DNA of 64,000 nt, taken from Brucella pseudogrignonensis. Its GTDB lineage: Bacteria > Pseudomonadota > Alphaproteobacteria > Rhizobiales > Rhizobiaceae. Position numbers and translations under genes: made by a program. The stretch lies in NCBI RefSeq assembly GCF_002252525.1, contig NZ_NNRM01000053.1, positions 1-64,000 on the forward strand, in the 5' to 3' direction. Below are positions 9,801 through 17,819 of this stretch, piece by piece. Numbering within the stretch: position 1 is the first letter of the stretch; each line of letters opens with the position of its first letter. The notes under the pieces were generated by a model, which was not told the origin of the DNA, searched no databases, and worked only from the letters and a program-made list of their open reading frames with translations.

Positions 9801-10448
9801 GTTGATGCCGTTATCAAACATGACTGGATAGACTTTGGTGTCAGTGCAAAATCGGTTTCCGGGTTTGCGCTTCAGAATAGCTACAAGGGACGTGCAACGA
9901 CGGCATCCATTGAAGCCGGTTATGGTTTTGATCTCGGCAACAATGTCGTACTGCAACCTCAAGCTCAGTTGATCTATTCGAAAATCAAAGCAGATAGCTT
10001 TACAGATACTTACGGCATTCATGTTTACGACCAGTCGGCTAAATCTCTTATTGGTCGTGTTGGCGTGCGTCTGGAAAAGACCATCTATTTTGGTGACGAA
10101 GAAGAGGTATCCAAGCCTGCGTCAAGCGCGATAAAGGGCAGAAAAGGCTCGGTGACTAAGAAGGTTCCGGCAGTTTTGCCGGACGCACCCCAAAAGAAAA
10201 AGTTCGTAAAGTCTGTCACGACTTATGCCGACGCAAACGTCAAGCGCGAGTTCAAGGGCAAAAACGGGCTCGTCGCGTCGGGAGCCAGCATCGGTAACGA
10301 CATGAGCGGTACAGCCTATGATGTTGGTGTTGGTGTCGTTGCGCGCGTTTCGGAAAATGTGAGCCTCTATGCTCGGGGTGCTGTCGAATTTGGCGGTTCC
10401 ACGAATGTTGCAGGCAAAGCCTCTGGCGGCCTCAAGATAAGCTGGTGA
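6807..10448 (+). CDS. Type V autotransporter with repetitive beta-helix passenger
   Basis: A 1213-residue autotransporter. A signal peptide with an extended basic N-terminus precedes the cleavage site near SFA-QQ (about residue 37). The passenger, to about residue 850, is built of degenerate repeats of roughly 20-30 residues carrying the motif T-x-G-D-x-[SA]-x-G-[VI], e.g. TTGDGSHGI, TKGDYAQGV and TTGDGAAGV, typical of a right-handed beta-helix. A Pro/Cys/Asp linker (PPVCTPDVDCPVEPPVNPGPG) leads to the barrel domain of about 290 residues, ending in the aromatic residue W after KIS. A Lys/Pro-rich insert (SAIKGRKGSVTKKVPAVLPD region) sits between two barrel strands. The start follows AAAGGA. 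Probable role: surface adhesion or autoaggregation. Which named Brucella autotransporter it corresponds to cannot be said. Confidence 0.9.
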   Translation: MSANNGLAQRNTVRSSIKRLWLSTAVLSLLSSPSFAQQVIANGTVVDVPSDTTIDTGLINGDAGIGLYAIWNGEIKTHGPVTVVTGGEAAVGAQAYFGGVINLQAGSSIATAGNYAAGIVAALRDSSVTAVDTSIHTKGDYAQGVYVQEGKADLTNVSIVTEGTASVGVSAETSSTVTMTGGTVTTHGDTSSGILVSNAGAILNADGVVVSTNGDRSHGVVASQGAILTLTNSSVSTSRDNSMGVIASNENAFANLIDTEVTTTGDGSHGIDIYSGGTVNATNVDVTTAGDWAYGLSADGDKAQGNIYGGSYSTGGFRADGINAANGGEINIGRDLRTGEATLIRTTGDGAAGVRSSAGSVVNLDGATIITEGNGTGNSWAVGVIVANGGTAKLNNTNIVTSGERGAGFNVTDTGSHLEMSGGSITTSGVNAGGAVAYNSGTANLNNVVITTANSRGVVAGDIGGILTMNGGSVTTKGDDLNGSAAYAVRGGLVDLTNVELRTEGADARGLHAFGAGSTVSAKGSRVTTTGAGAHGAFASGGGAVTVANSSVQTEGIGAHGLVAQNGSTVQVTNTIARVSGVNGAGIALASDSMAVVDGSLIATANGPALKTSGGSVGFELKNGTQVVGGNGTLLQAAAGSTTMLAADGNVVLSGDMVVESNDAVIDASLSNSSIWTGAGKGVTSVAVDSTSYWLMSGSSDVGALTNDGTIEFDSATPYKALTVGSLTMDNGSFVLNTKLNEGGAASETDKIVVTGDTTGLGVVNVRNNGGIGAFTGTGATDGIQIVEVGGQSDAEFKLGSAAIVGIYDYQLRKADGQNWYLQTDGKDVIEPPVCTPDVDCPVEPPVNPGPGTGHVVDIVPGYNIALAAAQNHVLTTLDTFHERLGELRAEDLRDGYNVWMRGIGKTGSYSPKSITGYNGHGFDMTTAGVQIGVDYSKGDVFIAGDKLTVGIFGEYANSSFDVRGRTADGSISSKGLGGYVTWQQVAPSDYKPGTGAYVDAVIKHDWIDFGVSAKSVSGFALQNSYKGRATTASIEAGYGFDLGNNVVLQPQAQLIYSKIKADSFTDTYGIHVYDQSAKSLIGRVGVRLEKTIYFGDEEEVSKPASSAIKGRKGSVTKKVPAVLPDAPQKKKFVKSVTTYADANVKREFKGKNGLVASGASIGNDMSGTAYDVGVGVVARVSENVSLYARGAVEFGGSTNVAGKASGGLKISW

Positions 10449-10476
10449 TTGATCTGAAGGCTTAGGCCGATAAATA

Positions 10477-10514
10477 AAAGGGCGCTCAACCCATGACGGG
10501 GAGCGCCCTTTTTT
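10477..10514. terminator. Bidirectional terminator between autotransporter and otnK
   Basis: AAAGGGCGCTC (10477-10487) pairs with GAGCGCCCTTT (10501-10511) and runs into TTTTTT on the plus strand. On the minus strand the complementary side runs into TTTTATTT, so it can also stop transcription from the convergent otnK gene. Confidence 0.85.
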
Positions 10515-10620
10515 ACCCCGGACAGCCTCAAACACCGCATTGATTAGTGCGGCAGGAAGCGTCTTGACGGGAAGTGTTCCTTAATTGGTAATTACTTTCA
10601 CCACTTACAAGACCTTCGCA

Positions 10621-11880
10621 TCACATCGCGGCCAGTGAATCGAGAAAGACCGTCTCTGTTCCTGTTTTGCCGGATTTGAAGAAGAAGATGATCTGGTCAT
10701 TGCCTGCACTGCGACAGAAACCGGTTCCAATCCCATTATCAGGGAGGGCGCGTAGTCGCTGCAAGCCAAGGCGCTTGATGACACCACCTGATGTTTCACC
10801 ACCAACCACGATAAGCTTGTCGACACCGAGTTCGGAAATTGCTGCAGCAAGCTCAGATATAAGCTTTTCACCCTTTTCGCTTGCGCCGCGAACGCCCAGC
10901 TCTGTCTGGATTTCTTTGACACGAGTATCACTGACCGCCGTTGAAATGAGGTAAGGCTGTTTGCCGTGATGATCTTTTGCCCATTCCATTGCTTTTGACA
11001 CCATGGCGTCGATATCGCCATCTTTTGTAAGGTCCAGAGTCAAAACCGGGTGCTGTTTGGCAAAAACCGCAATCTGTCCGTCCGCAATTGGACCAACTGT
11101 TCCCACCAGAACCGCGGCAGTGCCGTGGCTTGGTAATGGTGGTGCAATGGTGATGGCTGGCTTGGGCGCAAAGCGATCAATTCCAAGCTGAATGAGAACA
11201 GCGTCGGAGCTGACCATTGTTGGCTGTGCCCGTGCCAGTTCGGCGGCTATCCTGACGTCACCGTCATCGCTCGCATCGACAACGCAATAGCATTTGCCTG
11301 CATTTGCGAGCTCATCAAGATGTGCTTGTGCTGCGTCTTTGCCTTTAAGCAGTACGGAGTGGGGCAAAAGTCCGATCGGCTCGTTCGTCTGTTTTCCGAT
11401 GAAACGCACCATGTCGGGATCGCTCATAGGAGTGGCCGGGTCATAGCGCTTGACGGATTCAGAGATGAGGCGGCTTCGATAGAAGAGATAGCCTTGATGA
11501 ACCGTGGCGTTAAACTTGGGAAAGCCGGGGCAGAATAGAAGACTGCTGGGATTATAGCGTGCGCGCAACAGATCGGCAGCAGGCCCAACATTGCCCTGTT
11601 CTGTTGAATCGAAACTGGCACAGACTTTGTAAATGACCTGATCGCAACCGATTGCATCAAATGCATCAGCTGCGCGTGTGATCTGTCGTTTTGCTTCATC
11701 AGGCTCAGCAAGACGCGTTCTGCCGGCCCATATGACGACAGCTTCGCCTGCACATTCGCTGATAGCTTCGATATCAGTCACGACAGCGGTTCTAATGCCT
11801 GCTGTTTCATAATAAGCAGCGACCATCAACGCGCCTGTCATATCGTCGGCGATGATCCCAAGAGTGCCGTTATTCCCCAT
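10621..11880 (-). CDS. otnK: 3-oxo-tetronate kinase OtnK (four-carbon acid sugar kinase)
   Basis: A 419-residue member of the OtnK/DUF1537 kinase family, which phosphorylates 3-oxo-tetronates at C4 using ATP. The N-terminal domain begins with GIIADDMTGA, the conserved acid-sugar binding motif, and contains VIYKVCASFDSTEQGN and LLFCPGFP. The C-terminal nucleotide domain has LIVVGGETSGGVIKRLGL and the G-T-G-F / FFFKSGKTG end. The ATG at 11880 follows GAGGA; a start 39 bases further out lacks a site. It is divergent from otnC, whose product decarboxylates the OtnK product to dihydroxyacetone phosphate. The usual partner dehydrogenase (LtnD/DtnD type) and isomerase OtnI are not in this window. 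A palindromic operator candidate lies 46 bases upstream. Confidence 0.9.
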   Translation of the reverse strand: MGNNGTLGIIADDMTGALMVAAYYETAGIRTAVVTDIEAISECAGEAVVIWAGRTRLAEPDEAKRQITRAADAFDAIGCDQVIYKVCASFDSTEQGNVGPAADLLRARYNPSSLLFCPGFPKFNATVHQGYLFYRSRLISESVKRYDPATPMSDPDMVRFIGKQTNEPIGLLPHSVLLKGKDAAQAHLDELANAGKCYCVVDASDDGDVRIAAELARAQPTMVSSDAVLIQLGIDRFAPKPAITIAPPLPSHGTAAVLVGTVGPIADGQIAVFAKQHPVLTLDLTKDGDIDAMVSKAMEWAKDHHGKQPYLISTAVSDTRVKEIQTELGVRGASEKGEKLISELAAAISELGVDKLIVVGGETSGGVIKRLGLQRLRALPDNGIGTGFCRSAGNDQIIFFFKSGKTGTETVFLDSLAAM

Positions 11881-11925
11881 TTTTATCCTCGTATCATGCC
11901 ATGCGTAATTGCGCGCCATAGATAA

Positions 11926-11940
11926 TGAAATTTAATTCCA
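11926..11940. promoter_or_regulatory. Operator candidate TGAAATTTAATTCCA (copy 1)
   Basis: A near-palindrome (6 of 7 arm positions) in the divergent otnK/otnC promoter region, matching copies at 23461 and 31955. The last one lies directly in front of an iclR gene, so IclR binding is the natural guess. Confidence 0.5.
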
Positions 11941-12034
11941 ATTAAGTATCATTTTGATGGACCGCGTCAATTGCCGGGATTATGAAGTTAGGCATCATCA
12001 CAAACTCTTGGCTGCCAACAACGGGGAACAGACG

Positions 12035-12694
12035 ATGCCAACCGATTATGATCAGAGCCTTACAGCACGTCGCGCCATCGTGGATGCGATGCGTCACATG
12101 GAACAGAAGGGCTTCAATCACGGCAGCAGCGGTAATATCAGTATTCGGGAAGGCGAACATATCTGGGTTACGCCGACTGGCGCCACATCGCTTATGAAGC
12201 CTGAAGATATGAGTCTCGTTTCTGTGGAAGGCGAGCATCTTGCGGGCAAGGTGCCTTCCAGCGAATGGCGCATCCACACAGAAATTATGCGCAATCATCC
12301 TGAAGCAGGCGCGGTCATCCATTCGCATGCGGATAGCTGTGTTGCATTGTCGTGTCTGCGTAAGCCATTGCCCGCTTTCCATTATATGATTGCTTCATTT
12401 GGCGGGAACGAAGTTCCCTGTGCTGATTACCGCGTATTTGGTTCTGATGCTTTGGCCTATGAAATCGTGCGCGCTATGGGCAACCATCGCGCCTGTCTGA
12501 TGGCAAGCCATGGAATGGTGGTGTGGGGCCGGGATATGGCCCACGCAACATTACTGGCAGAGAAACTTGAAACGCTGGCACGCCAGTACATATTGGCTTG
12601 TCAGATTGGCGAACCGGTTCTTTTGAGTGAGGCTGAGCTAGATGAAGTTCGCGCGCGTTATGGATATTACGGCAGCAAACCGATGCCGCGCTGA
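12035..12694 (+). CDS. otnC: 3-oxo-tetronate 4-phosphate decarboxylase OtnC (class II aldolase family)
   Basis: A 219-residue class II aldolase/adducin-family protein. It has the phosphate-binding NHGSSGNISIR segment, the zinc ligands HSH in AVIHSHADSC and a later histidine in MASHGMVVWG. The catalytic acid is probably the Glu in GGNEVPCADY, as in fuculose-phosphate aldolase relatives. With OtnK divergent from it, the decarboxylase role is the best reading: 3-oxo-tetronate 4-phosphate to dihydroxyacetone phosphate plus CO2. The start follows GGGGA at 12023; an upstream in-frame ATG would add 27 residues of non-conserved sequence running through the promoter. It converges with the dimethylformamidase-like gene. 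Confidence 0.88.
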   Translation: MPTDYDQSLTARRAIVDAMRHMEQKGFNHGSSGNISIREGEHIWVTPTGATSLMKPEDMSLVSVEGEHLAGKVPSSEWRIHTEIMRNHPEAGAVIHSHADSCVALSCLRKPLPAFHYMIASFGGNEVPCADYRVFGSDALAYEIVRAMGNHRACLMASHGMVVWGRDMAHATLLAEKLETLARQYILACQIGEPVLLSEAELDEVRARYGYYGSKPMPR

Positions 12695-12707
12695 TCGCCG
12701 ATAGGAA

Positions 12708-12736
12708 CAGGCCCGAATGAAAATTCGGGCCTGATT
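12708..12736. terminator. Bidirectional terminator between otnC and the DMFase-like gene
   Basis: A perfect 11-bp stem CAGGCCCGAAT / ATTCGGGCCTG with a GAAA tetraloop lies in the 53-base gap between two convergent stop codons. The T-run is short (ATTT), so efficiency is uncertain. Confidence 0.75.
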
Positions 12737-12747
12737 TGCGTTATGGA

Positions 12748-14427
12748 TCAGGCGCGGGAAGGTCCCGTTTCCTGAAACCGGTCCAGCACATTGCGGGTAA
12801 TGGTAGTGGTATAGGCGCAGTTGCGCTTGAGGCCCATTACCCATTCACAAAGCCCGGCGGTTATCACTTCACCGTCACCTTGCTTCATGGAGACGAGCAT
12901 ACCCGCACCATGTGCCAGGCGCTTGCGCGCCGCTTCATAGCCATCAGGCGCCATTTCGCAGATGCCTTGCAGATCGCTATCGCGAACATAGTAACGATGT
13001 CCCTGACCGTCGAGTTCATATTCGTAGATCGATGCTGGCGTCATGGCGAGAATTTCGATCTTTTCGGTCGGTACGCCATGCTCTTCAACGGCATAGGGGA
13101 AGCCGTTCTTGAATGAATAGTTGAGCCCGTCGACCTCATAACCGAAGATCTGGGCTTCGTGACCAAAGATATCCGCATAACGCAGATGCGTGCCTTCGAA
13201 GATCCAATGCTCTGGTTGGTAGACGGTAAGCCCGCGAGAGCCGCGGGGAGAGAAACCGCCCCAGCTGCCATACATTCCGTTTTCACCGTTAACACCGACA
13301 GTCGAAGCCCCCGGCCAGTTAACCGCGCCACTTGCCCAGTTCGCCGTGCATAGGTGTTTCTGATCGGTTTGCATGATGGGGTCTTGTGTAGGCGCTTTGG
13401 TTTTCCAGCAAACCTGTGTCTGGCCATCATTCTCAAGACGGATCTGCCAGAGGAAGTTGCCGCCAAAGCGCGCGAGATGCCCGCCGCGAGCGACGAAATC
13501 CTCGACGGTTTTGCGCATGTCCCATGACCAATATTCATCATGGCCAACGGTGACCAGACAATTGTAATCGTCGAGAATGCCGGGATTATAGTGGAGATCA
13601 GTCTGGGTTATATAGTCGATCTGATAGCCTGCTGCCTCGGCCCAGGTTACGAAATAACGTTCGTATTGGGCATAACCCGCAGATGAGTAATATTGCGAGA
13701 ACCCCATCGTATAGCCCCATTCCTTGGATGGGTATCGGGTCGCATCGCCCATGTCCTGCCAGACCGGGTTACAAACGCGCGCAGCTCCCTGCGGCAACCA
13801 GATCATGCCTTTCGACCATGGGCGGCGCAGGCTCAAGATCGGCGAACCTTCGTTCTTATTTGGACCCCATGTTCCAAAATAGTGGTTCGCACCGCCCCAA
13901 TCATTATAGGCAGTCCAGGTGCCAGTTGCGAACATGAGGAGAATGCGGCCCGAACGGGTCTTCTTCGTCGGGCGGACCACAACGAAATGATGTTGAACGA
14001 AGCGCTCGCCATCGGGGCGCATACATGTCGAGACAACGCGATAGAAGCCCGAGCGGGCATCGTCGGGAATTTTCCAGCTATAAAGAACTGGCCAGTCGCA
14101 GCCATCCATATAGGCTGTTTCTGATGTTTTGGTGAAGCTGCCGGGAAGGTCGAAAGCCTCGTCCATCATTTGAGGTTCGTGGCCGTCGCGATATATCTGG
14201 ATCGACCATGTTTTGGCTGTGGTGGAGCCATGAAACTCGACCGTTTCACCGGGGTCGTAAGACATCTTCTCGGTGTAGACGAAAACTTCGGGCAGAGCAG
14301 GGTCTTCACGCGGAAACTGATAGCGATAGTCTGAAAGAAAGTGCTCGTCCGCAAAGCCTTTGCGAACCGCCCATGGCTTGATCGCATGTGGCCCCATTTC
14401 GGGAAAATTGAACTTGTCGCGGGACAT
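12748..14427 (-). CDS. N,N-dimethylformamidase beta-subunit-like protein
   Basis: A 559-residue cytoplasmic protein without signal peptide. The segment LVTVGHDEYWSWDMRKTVED, then FVARGGHLARFGGNFLWQIR, is characteristic of the catalytic domain of the dimethylformamidase large (beta) subunit family. The N-terminal third contains a beta-sandwich-like region (VFVYTEKMSYDPGETVEFHG). Authentic dimethylformamidase carries a mononuclear iron held by two Tyr and one carboxylate and hydrolyses the amide to dimethylamine and formate. It has a larger beta subunit (about 760 residues) plus a small alpha subunit, and no small subunit is visible here. The gene lies downstream of an aminotransferase and a GntR regulator in an apparent operon. 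Inference: an amidohydrolase or lyase acting on an imported amine or amide; the substrate is unknown. Confidence 0.75.
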   Translation of the reverse strand: MSRDKFNFPEMGPHAIKPWAVRKGFADEHFLSDYRYQFPREDPALPEVFVYTEKMSYDPGETVEFHGSTTAKTWSIQIYRDGHEPQMMDEAFDLPGSFTKTSETAYMDGCDWPVLYSWKIPDDARSGFYRVVSTCMRPDGERFVQHHFVVVRPTKKTRSGRILLMFATGTWTAYNDWGGANHYFGTWGPNKNEGSPILSLRRPWSKGMIWLPQGAARVCNPVWQDMGDATRYPSKEWGYTMGFSQYYSSAGYAQYERYFVTWAEAAGYQIDYITQTDLHYNPGILDDYNCLVTVGHDEYWSWDMRKTVEDFVARGGHLARFGGNFLWQIRLENDGQTQVCWKTKAPTQDPIMQTDQKHLCTANWASGAVNWPGASTVGVNGENGMYGSWGGFSPRGSRGLTVYQPEHWIFEGTHLRYADIFGHEAQIFGYEVDGLNYSFKNGFPYAVEEHGVPTEKIEILAMTPASIYEYELDGQGHRYYVRDSDLQGICEMAPDGYEAARKRLAHGAGMLVSMKQGDGEVITAGLCEWVMGLKRNCAYTTTITRNVLDRFQETGPSRA

Positions 14428-14446
14428 TGTGAGCTTCCTCCTTGAA

Positions 14447-15166
14447 TCAAAAATTCTGATTGCTGTTCAATGCTGAACGATCGGCATCGCCGGGATTGTC
14501 TTGTTCGTATTGCTGAAGGCGCTTCAGAAGGGCAGCGCCTCCTTCTATGAGGTCGAGTTGGACGGCGAGGCGTAACGCATAGCTGTCGCGGTTGCTGAGC
14601 GCCGTTAAAATGTTCTCGTGCTGGTGGCGTCCGGGATAACTCGGTTTTGCCGTTGGATAGAGCTCCGAAACGAGCGGACCAACCCTGATCCAGAGACTTT
14701 CAAGCACGTCTATCAGATGTGCCATCCGGCTTTGTTTGTAGAGCGCGAAATGGAAATCCGAATTTATCTGTAGGGCCGCGCGCCAATCTTCCGTGCGTTC
14801 CGCTTCGGTCAGATGCTGATGAATGGTTTCCAGTCTGGTGATGGTTTCATCGGATATGTTTGTCAGCGCATGTTCGGCTGCGAGAGGCTCCAGAACGAGC
14901 CTCATTGCGCGGATTTCCTTGTACTCAGCCAGCGTTAAACGCCGTACGCGAATATAAAAGCGCGGTTTGATTTCAATCGCGCCTTCGCGTGACAACTGCA
15001 TGAGCGCTTCGCGAACAGGTGTCTCCGATGTGCCCAGATCCTGAGCCAGTTGACGAACTTTGAACCGCTGATGCGGTTTGAACTGTGCCCGCAGCAGCCC
15101 TGATTTGAGCTGCTGGTACACAATGTCTGAAAGGTTATCCCTTTCGTCGCCCGGCTGTTCGCTCAC
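14447..15166 (-). CDS. GntR/FadR-subfamily regulator (paralogue A)
   Basis: A 239-residue regulator with an N-terminal winged helix (LAQDLGTSETPVREALMQLS) and a C-terminal all-helical FCD ligand domain containing the histidines expected for metal or carboxylate binding. It starts with GTG after AAGGAAAA and follows the aminotransferase stop by 9 bases, so it is co-transcribed. It closely resembles the GntR protein at 20620-21348 in both halves (shared SREGAIEIKPR and DLIEGGAAL), so the two are paralogues flanking one transporter. It probably represses its own operon through the TGATATATCA sites in the 16.5-kb promoter region. Confidence 0.88.
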   Translation of the reverse strand: MSEQPGDERDNLSDIVYQQLKSGLLRAQFKPHQRFKVRQLAQDLGTSETPVREALMQLSREGAIEIKPRFYIRVRRLTLAEYKEIRAMRLVLEPLAAEHALTNISDETITRLETIHQHLTEAERTEDWRAALQINSDFHFALYKQSRMAHLIDVLESLWIRVGPLVSELYPTAKPSYPGRHQHENILTALSNRDSYALRLAVQLDLIEGGAALLKRLQQYEQDNPGDADRSALNSNQNF

Positions 15167-15175
15167 GCTTTTTCC

Positions 15176-16426
15176 TTACCGGGTGGAGATTGCCTTGAAA
15201 GCGTCTTCCGTCCGGGAAAGAGCGTCGTCGATCACCGCATCCGTGTGTGCGCAGGAGATGAACATGTTGTGCTTGTGGTGCAGGTAAACGCCGCGGTTCA
15301 GCGCTTCGCGACAGAAACGTGCGCCAAGCTGTGCATCCGTATCGCCGACAAATTGCACCAGCGGCATTGCGGCAGGTCCGGTTTGCAGCAGCTCAAAACC
15401 ATGTGCGCGTGCCTGAGCATCAAGACCGGTGCGCAGGCGTTCGCCCGCATGTTTCATGCGTGCAGGACCATCAATACGCTTCAGTTCCTTGATGGTGGCA
15501 ACCGCCGCTGCCATGGATGCACCAGCATACCAAAACGAACCAGTCATGTAAGCTTGTCCTGCAGATTCACGGAAACGGTTGGTTCCGGTGACCGCTGCAA
15601 GCGAATAACCATTGGCGATTGCCTTGGAATAAGCAGCAAGGTCAGGCTCAACGCCGGTTCCGCGCCAGCTTCCACCCAGATCAATGCGGAAGCCGCCACG
15701 CACGTCATCAAGAATGAGCGCCGCACCCGCCGCATCGCAAAGGGCGCGTGCCGTTTTGGCGAATTCTGTGGTGGGAAGTTCCTGCGGGATGGCAAGGTCG
15801 TGCTTGAAGGCGGAGACAATGATTGCAGCCAGATCGTCACCGGCTTGTTTTGCGGCGGCAGTGAGGCTTTCAACATCATTGTAAACATAGTGGACGAGGT
15901 GAGCACGATCTTCGGCCGTTACGCCGACCAGTGATGGCGTACACCATGGCACAGCACCGTGATAGGCACCCTTAGCGACCAGAACCTTGCGGCGTTTGGT
16001 TGCGCCGCGTGCGATTGTTACGCAGCTGGTCGTGGCGTCGGTGCCGTTCTTCTGCAGTAATGCCCAGTCGGCATGGGGTACCGTTTCAACGAGCAGCTCT
16101 GCAAGTTCAACAGCGTGCGCTGTTGGACCGTTGAGGCAATCGCCTGCCTTTATCTGGCTGAGTGCTGCAGCGTCCACGAGTTCATGACGGTGGCCCAGAA
16201 TGATCGGTCCCCAAGCACACATGAAATCAATATAGCTGTTGCCGTTTACATCCGTAACATGAGCACCTTCGCCCGATGCAAAATACTGCGGATATCCCTC
16301 TGGAAGCGACGCTGCGCGCTGATGGCCCCACATGCCGTTCGGGATCACGCGTTCGGCGCGTGCACGAAGCTCTGCGTCTGGATTGTGTTCGCTCAGGGTT
16401 TGGGCTGAAGTGGAATGCGCAGGCAT
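15176..16426 (-). CDS. Class III PLP-dependent aminotransferase (GSA-aminomutase-like)
   Basis: A 416-residue fold-type I enzyme of the class III group. Landmarks are WGPIILGHRH near the N-terminus, LLQKNGTDATTSCVTIARG and GAYHG around the cofactor phosphate, the aspartate in LILDDVRGGFR that holds the pyridine nitrogen, and the Schiff-base lysine in AAYSKAIANGYSLAAVTG. Overall it is nearest to glutamate-1-semialdehyde aminomutase-like transaminases found in catabolic clusters, not the haem-pathway enzyme. The ATG at 16426 follows GGGAGAC; upstream starts lack spacing. It is first in an operon with the GntR regulator and the dimethylformamidase-like gene, divergent from a polyamine-type importer. 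That suggests transamination of an imported amine. Confidence 0.85.
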   Translation of the reverse strand: MPAHSTSAQTLSEHNPDAELRARAERVIPNGMWGHQRAASLPEGYPQYFASGEGAHVTDVNGNSYIDFMCAWGPIILGHRHELVDAAALSQIKAGDCLNGPTAHAVELAELLVETVPHADWALLQKNGTDATTSCVTIARGATKRRKVLVAKGAYHGAVPWCTPSLVGVTAEDRAHLVHYVYNDVESLTAAAKQAGDDLAAIIVSAFKHDLAIPQELPTTEFAKTARALCDAAGAALILDDVRGGFRIDLGGSWRGTGVEPDLAAYSKAIANGYSLAAVTGTNRFRESAGQAYMTGSFWYAGASMAAAVATIKELKRIDGPARMKHAGERLRTGLDAQARAHGFELLQTGPAAMPLVQFVGDTDAQLGARFCREALNRGVYLHHKHNMFISCAHTDAVIDDALSRTEDAFKAISTR

Positions 16427-16738
16427 TGGTAGTCTCCCATTTGATGACGCTTTTACGTTCATCACCTCAAATTATGATATATCAAAAATGATCCTTGTCG
16501 CGATGATATGTCAAGAGAGATTCCAAAAATTGAGATAAATATTCCCGCTGCGAGGCATTCCATCGGTTTCTGTATGAGAATTTAGGCATTTTACCGCGTT
16601 ATCTGGCAAAAACATCAGGCAAAACAGCGTTGAAGATGGTGCTCAGCCATTTTGATCAATAAATTTGATATATCATTATAGACATAGACGCGAAATGCGG
16701 GTTAAGCTCTGCCAACAACAAAAAGATCAGGGGAAAGC
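16427..16738. promoter_or_regulatory. Divergent promoter region with two TGATATATCA operators
   Basis: This 312-base gap separates the aminotransferase operon from the ABC importer operon. Two identical 10-bp palindromes TGATATATCA lie at 16475-16484 and 16666-16675, 49 and 64 bases from the two start codons, in mirror orientation by their flanks (ATGATATATCAAA on one strand or the other). A weaker version GAATATATCA is at 21390-21399 in front of the second GntR gene. The arrangement fits repression of both directions by a GntR/FCD dimer. Confidence 0.6.
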
Positions 16739-17815
16739 ATGGCTAGCCAGAAGAGCACGCCCGATTCCGGGCTGGGTATTAGCATTCAGGGAGTGACTAA
16801 AAATTATGGGAGCTTCACAGCGGTAGACGGTCTCGACATGGAGATCGCGCCGGGTGAATTCCTTGCCCTGCTGGGGCCTTCGGGTTCCGGCAAATCAACT
16901 ATCCTGATGATGCTGGCCGGTTTCGAGCGTCCCGACAAAGGACGTATTCTGTTTGGCAGCAGCGATTACACCCGCGTACCGCCGCATAAACGCAATATCG
17001 GCATGGTGTTTCAGCACTACACGCTGTTTCCCAATATGACGGTGCTCGATAATGTGGCTTTCCCACTTAAAACAAGGGGTGTGCCAAAAGAAGAACGGCA
17101 CCGTATTGCCCGCGAGGCACTTGCTCGCGTGCGACTTGCCGATTTCGCCAATCGCAGTCCGAAGCAATTGTCGGGAGGGCAGCAGCAGCGTGTTGCGCTG
17201 GCTCGCGCTATTGTCTATTCGCCGCGCGTTCTTTTGATGGATGAACCCTTGTCGGCGCTGGACAAGAATCTGCGTGAAGAAATGCAGATCGAGATCAAAC
17301 GCCTTCATTCCGAATTGGGCATGACCATCGTATTCGTCACCCATGATCAGGGTGAAGCGCTGACAATGGCGGATCGCGTTGCGATCCTGCAAGGCGGACA
17401 TATTCAGCAAGTCGCCAGCGCGCGCGAACTCTATAACCGGCCCGCCAATCTGTTTTCTGCAAGCTTCATCGGTGAAATGAACCTCATCCCGATCGTATGG
17501 GATGGGACCAAGGCGCAAGCCGCTGACGGCACCGTGGTTTCGATACCCTCTGAAAATGTCATGGGAGCCAAATCCGGCAATGCGTTGATGGCAGTTCGTC
17601 CGGAACGCTTAATTCCTGCGGAGCACGGATTGGAAATCACCGTTCGTGATGTGATCTATGCCGGTCCGGACACTGCTATTCTAGGGGCAATGGCCGACGG
17701 AACAGAACTGCGCGCAAGACTGGCGAGTGCAGCGGTTCCTGACATTGGCGCAGGCCAAAAACTGCGATTGGGCTTTGCTCCCGAAGCAAGTCTCGTCTAT
17801 TCCCGTGCGAGCTGA
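16739..17815 (+). CDS. ABC transporter ATPase, spermidine/putrescine (PotA) type
   Basis: A 358-residue ATPase with Walker A (GPSGSGKST), Q-loop (GMVFQHYTLFPNMTV), signature LSGGQQQRVALARA, Walker B (VLLMDEPLSALD) and switch histidine (FVTHDQGEA). The C-terminal TOBE-type domain (about 240-358) contains ALMAVRPERL. This is the CUT-like ATPase class of polyamine and iron importers. It leads an operon of ATPase, two permeases and a binding protein. GGGG lies just before the ATG. Confidence 0.9.
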   Translation: MASQKSTPDSGLGISIQGVTKNYGSFTAVDGLDMEIAPGEFLALLGPSGSGKSTILMMLAGFERPDKGRILFGSSDYTRVPPHKRNIGMVFQHYTLFPNMTVLDNVAFPLKTRGVPKEERHRIAREALARVRLADFANRSPKQLSGGQQQRVALARAIVYSPRVLLMDEPLSALDKNLREEMQIEIKRLHSELGMTIVFVTHDQGEALTMADRVAILQGGHIQQVASARELYNRPANLFSASFIGEMNLIPIVWDGTKAQAADGTVVSIPSENVMGAKSGNALMAVRPERLIPAEHGLEITVRDVIYAGPDTAILGAMADGTELRARLASAAVPDIGAGQKLRLGFAPEASLVYSRAS

Positions 17816-17819
17816 GCCG

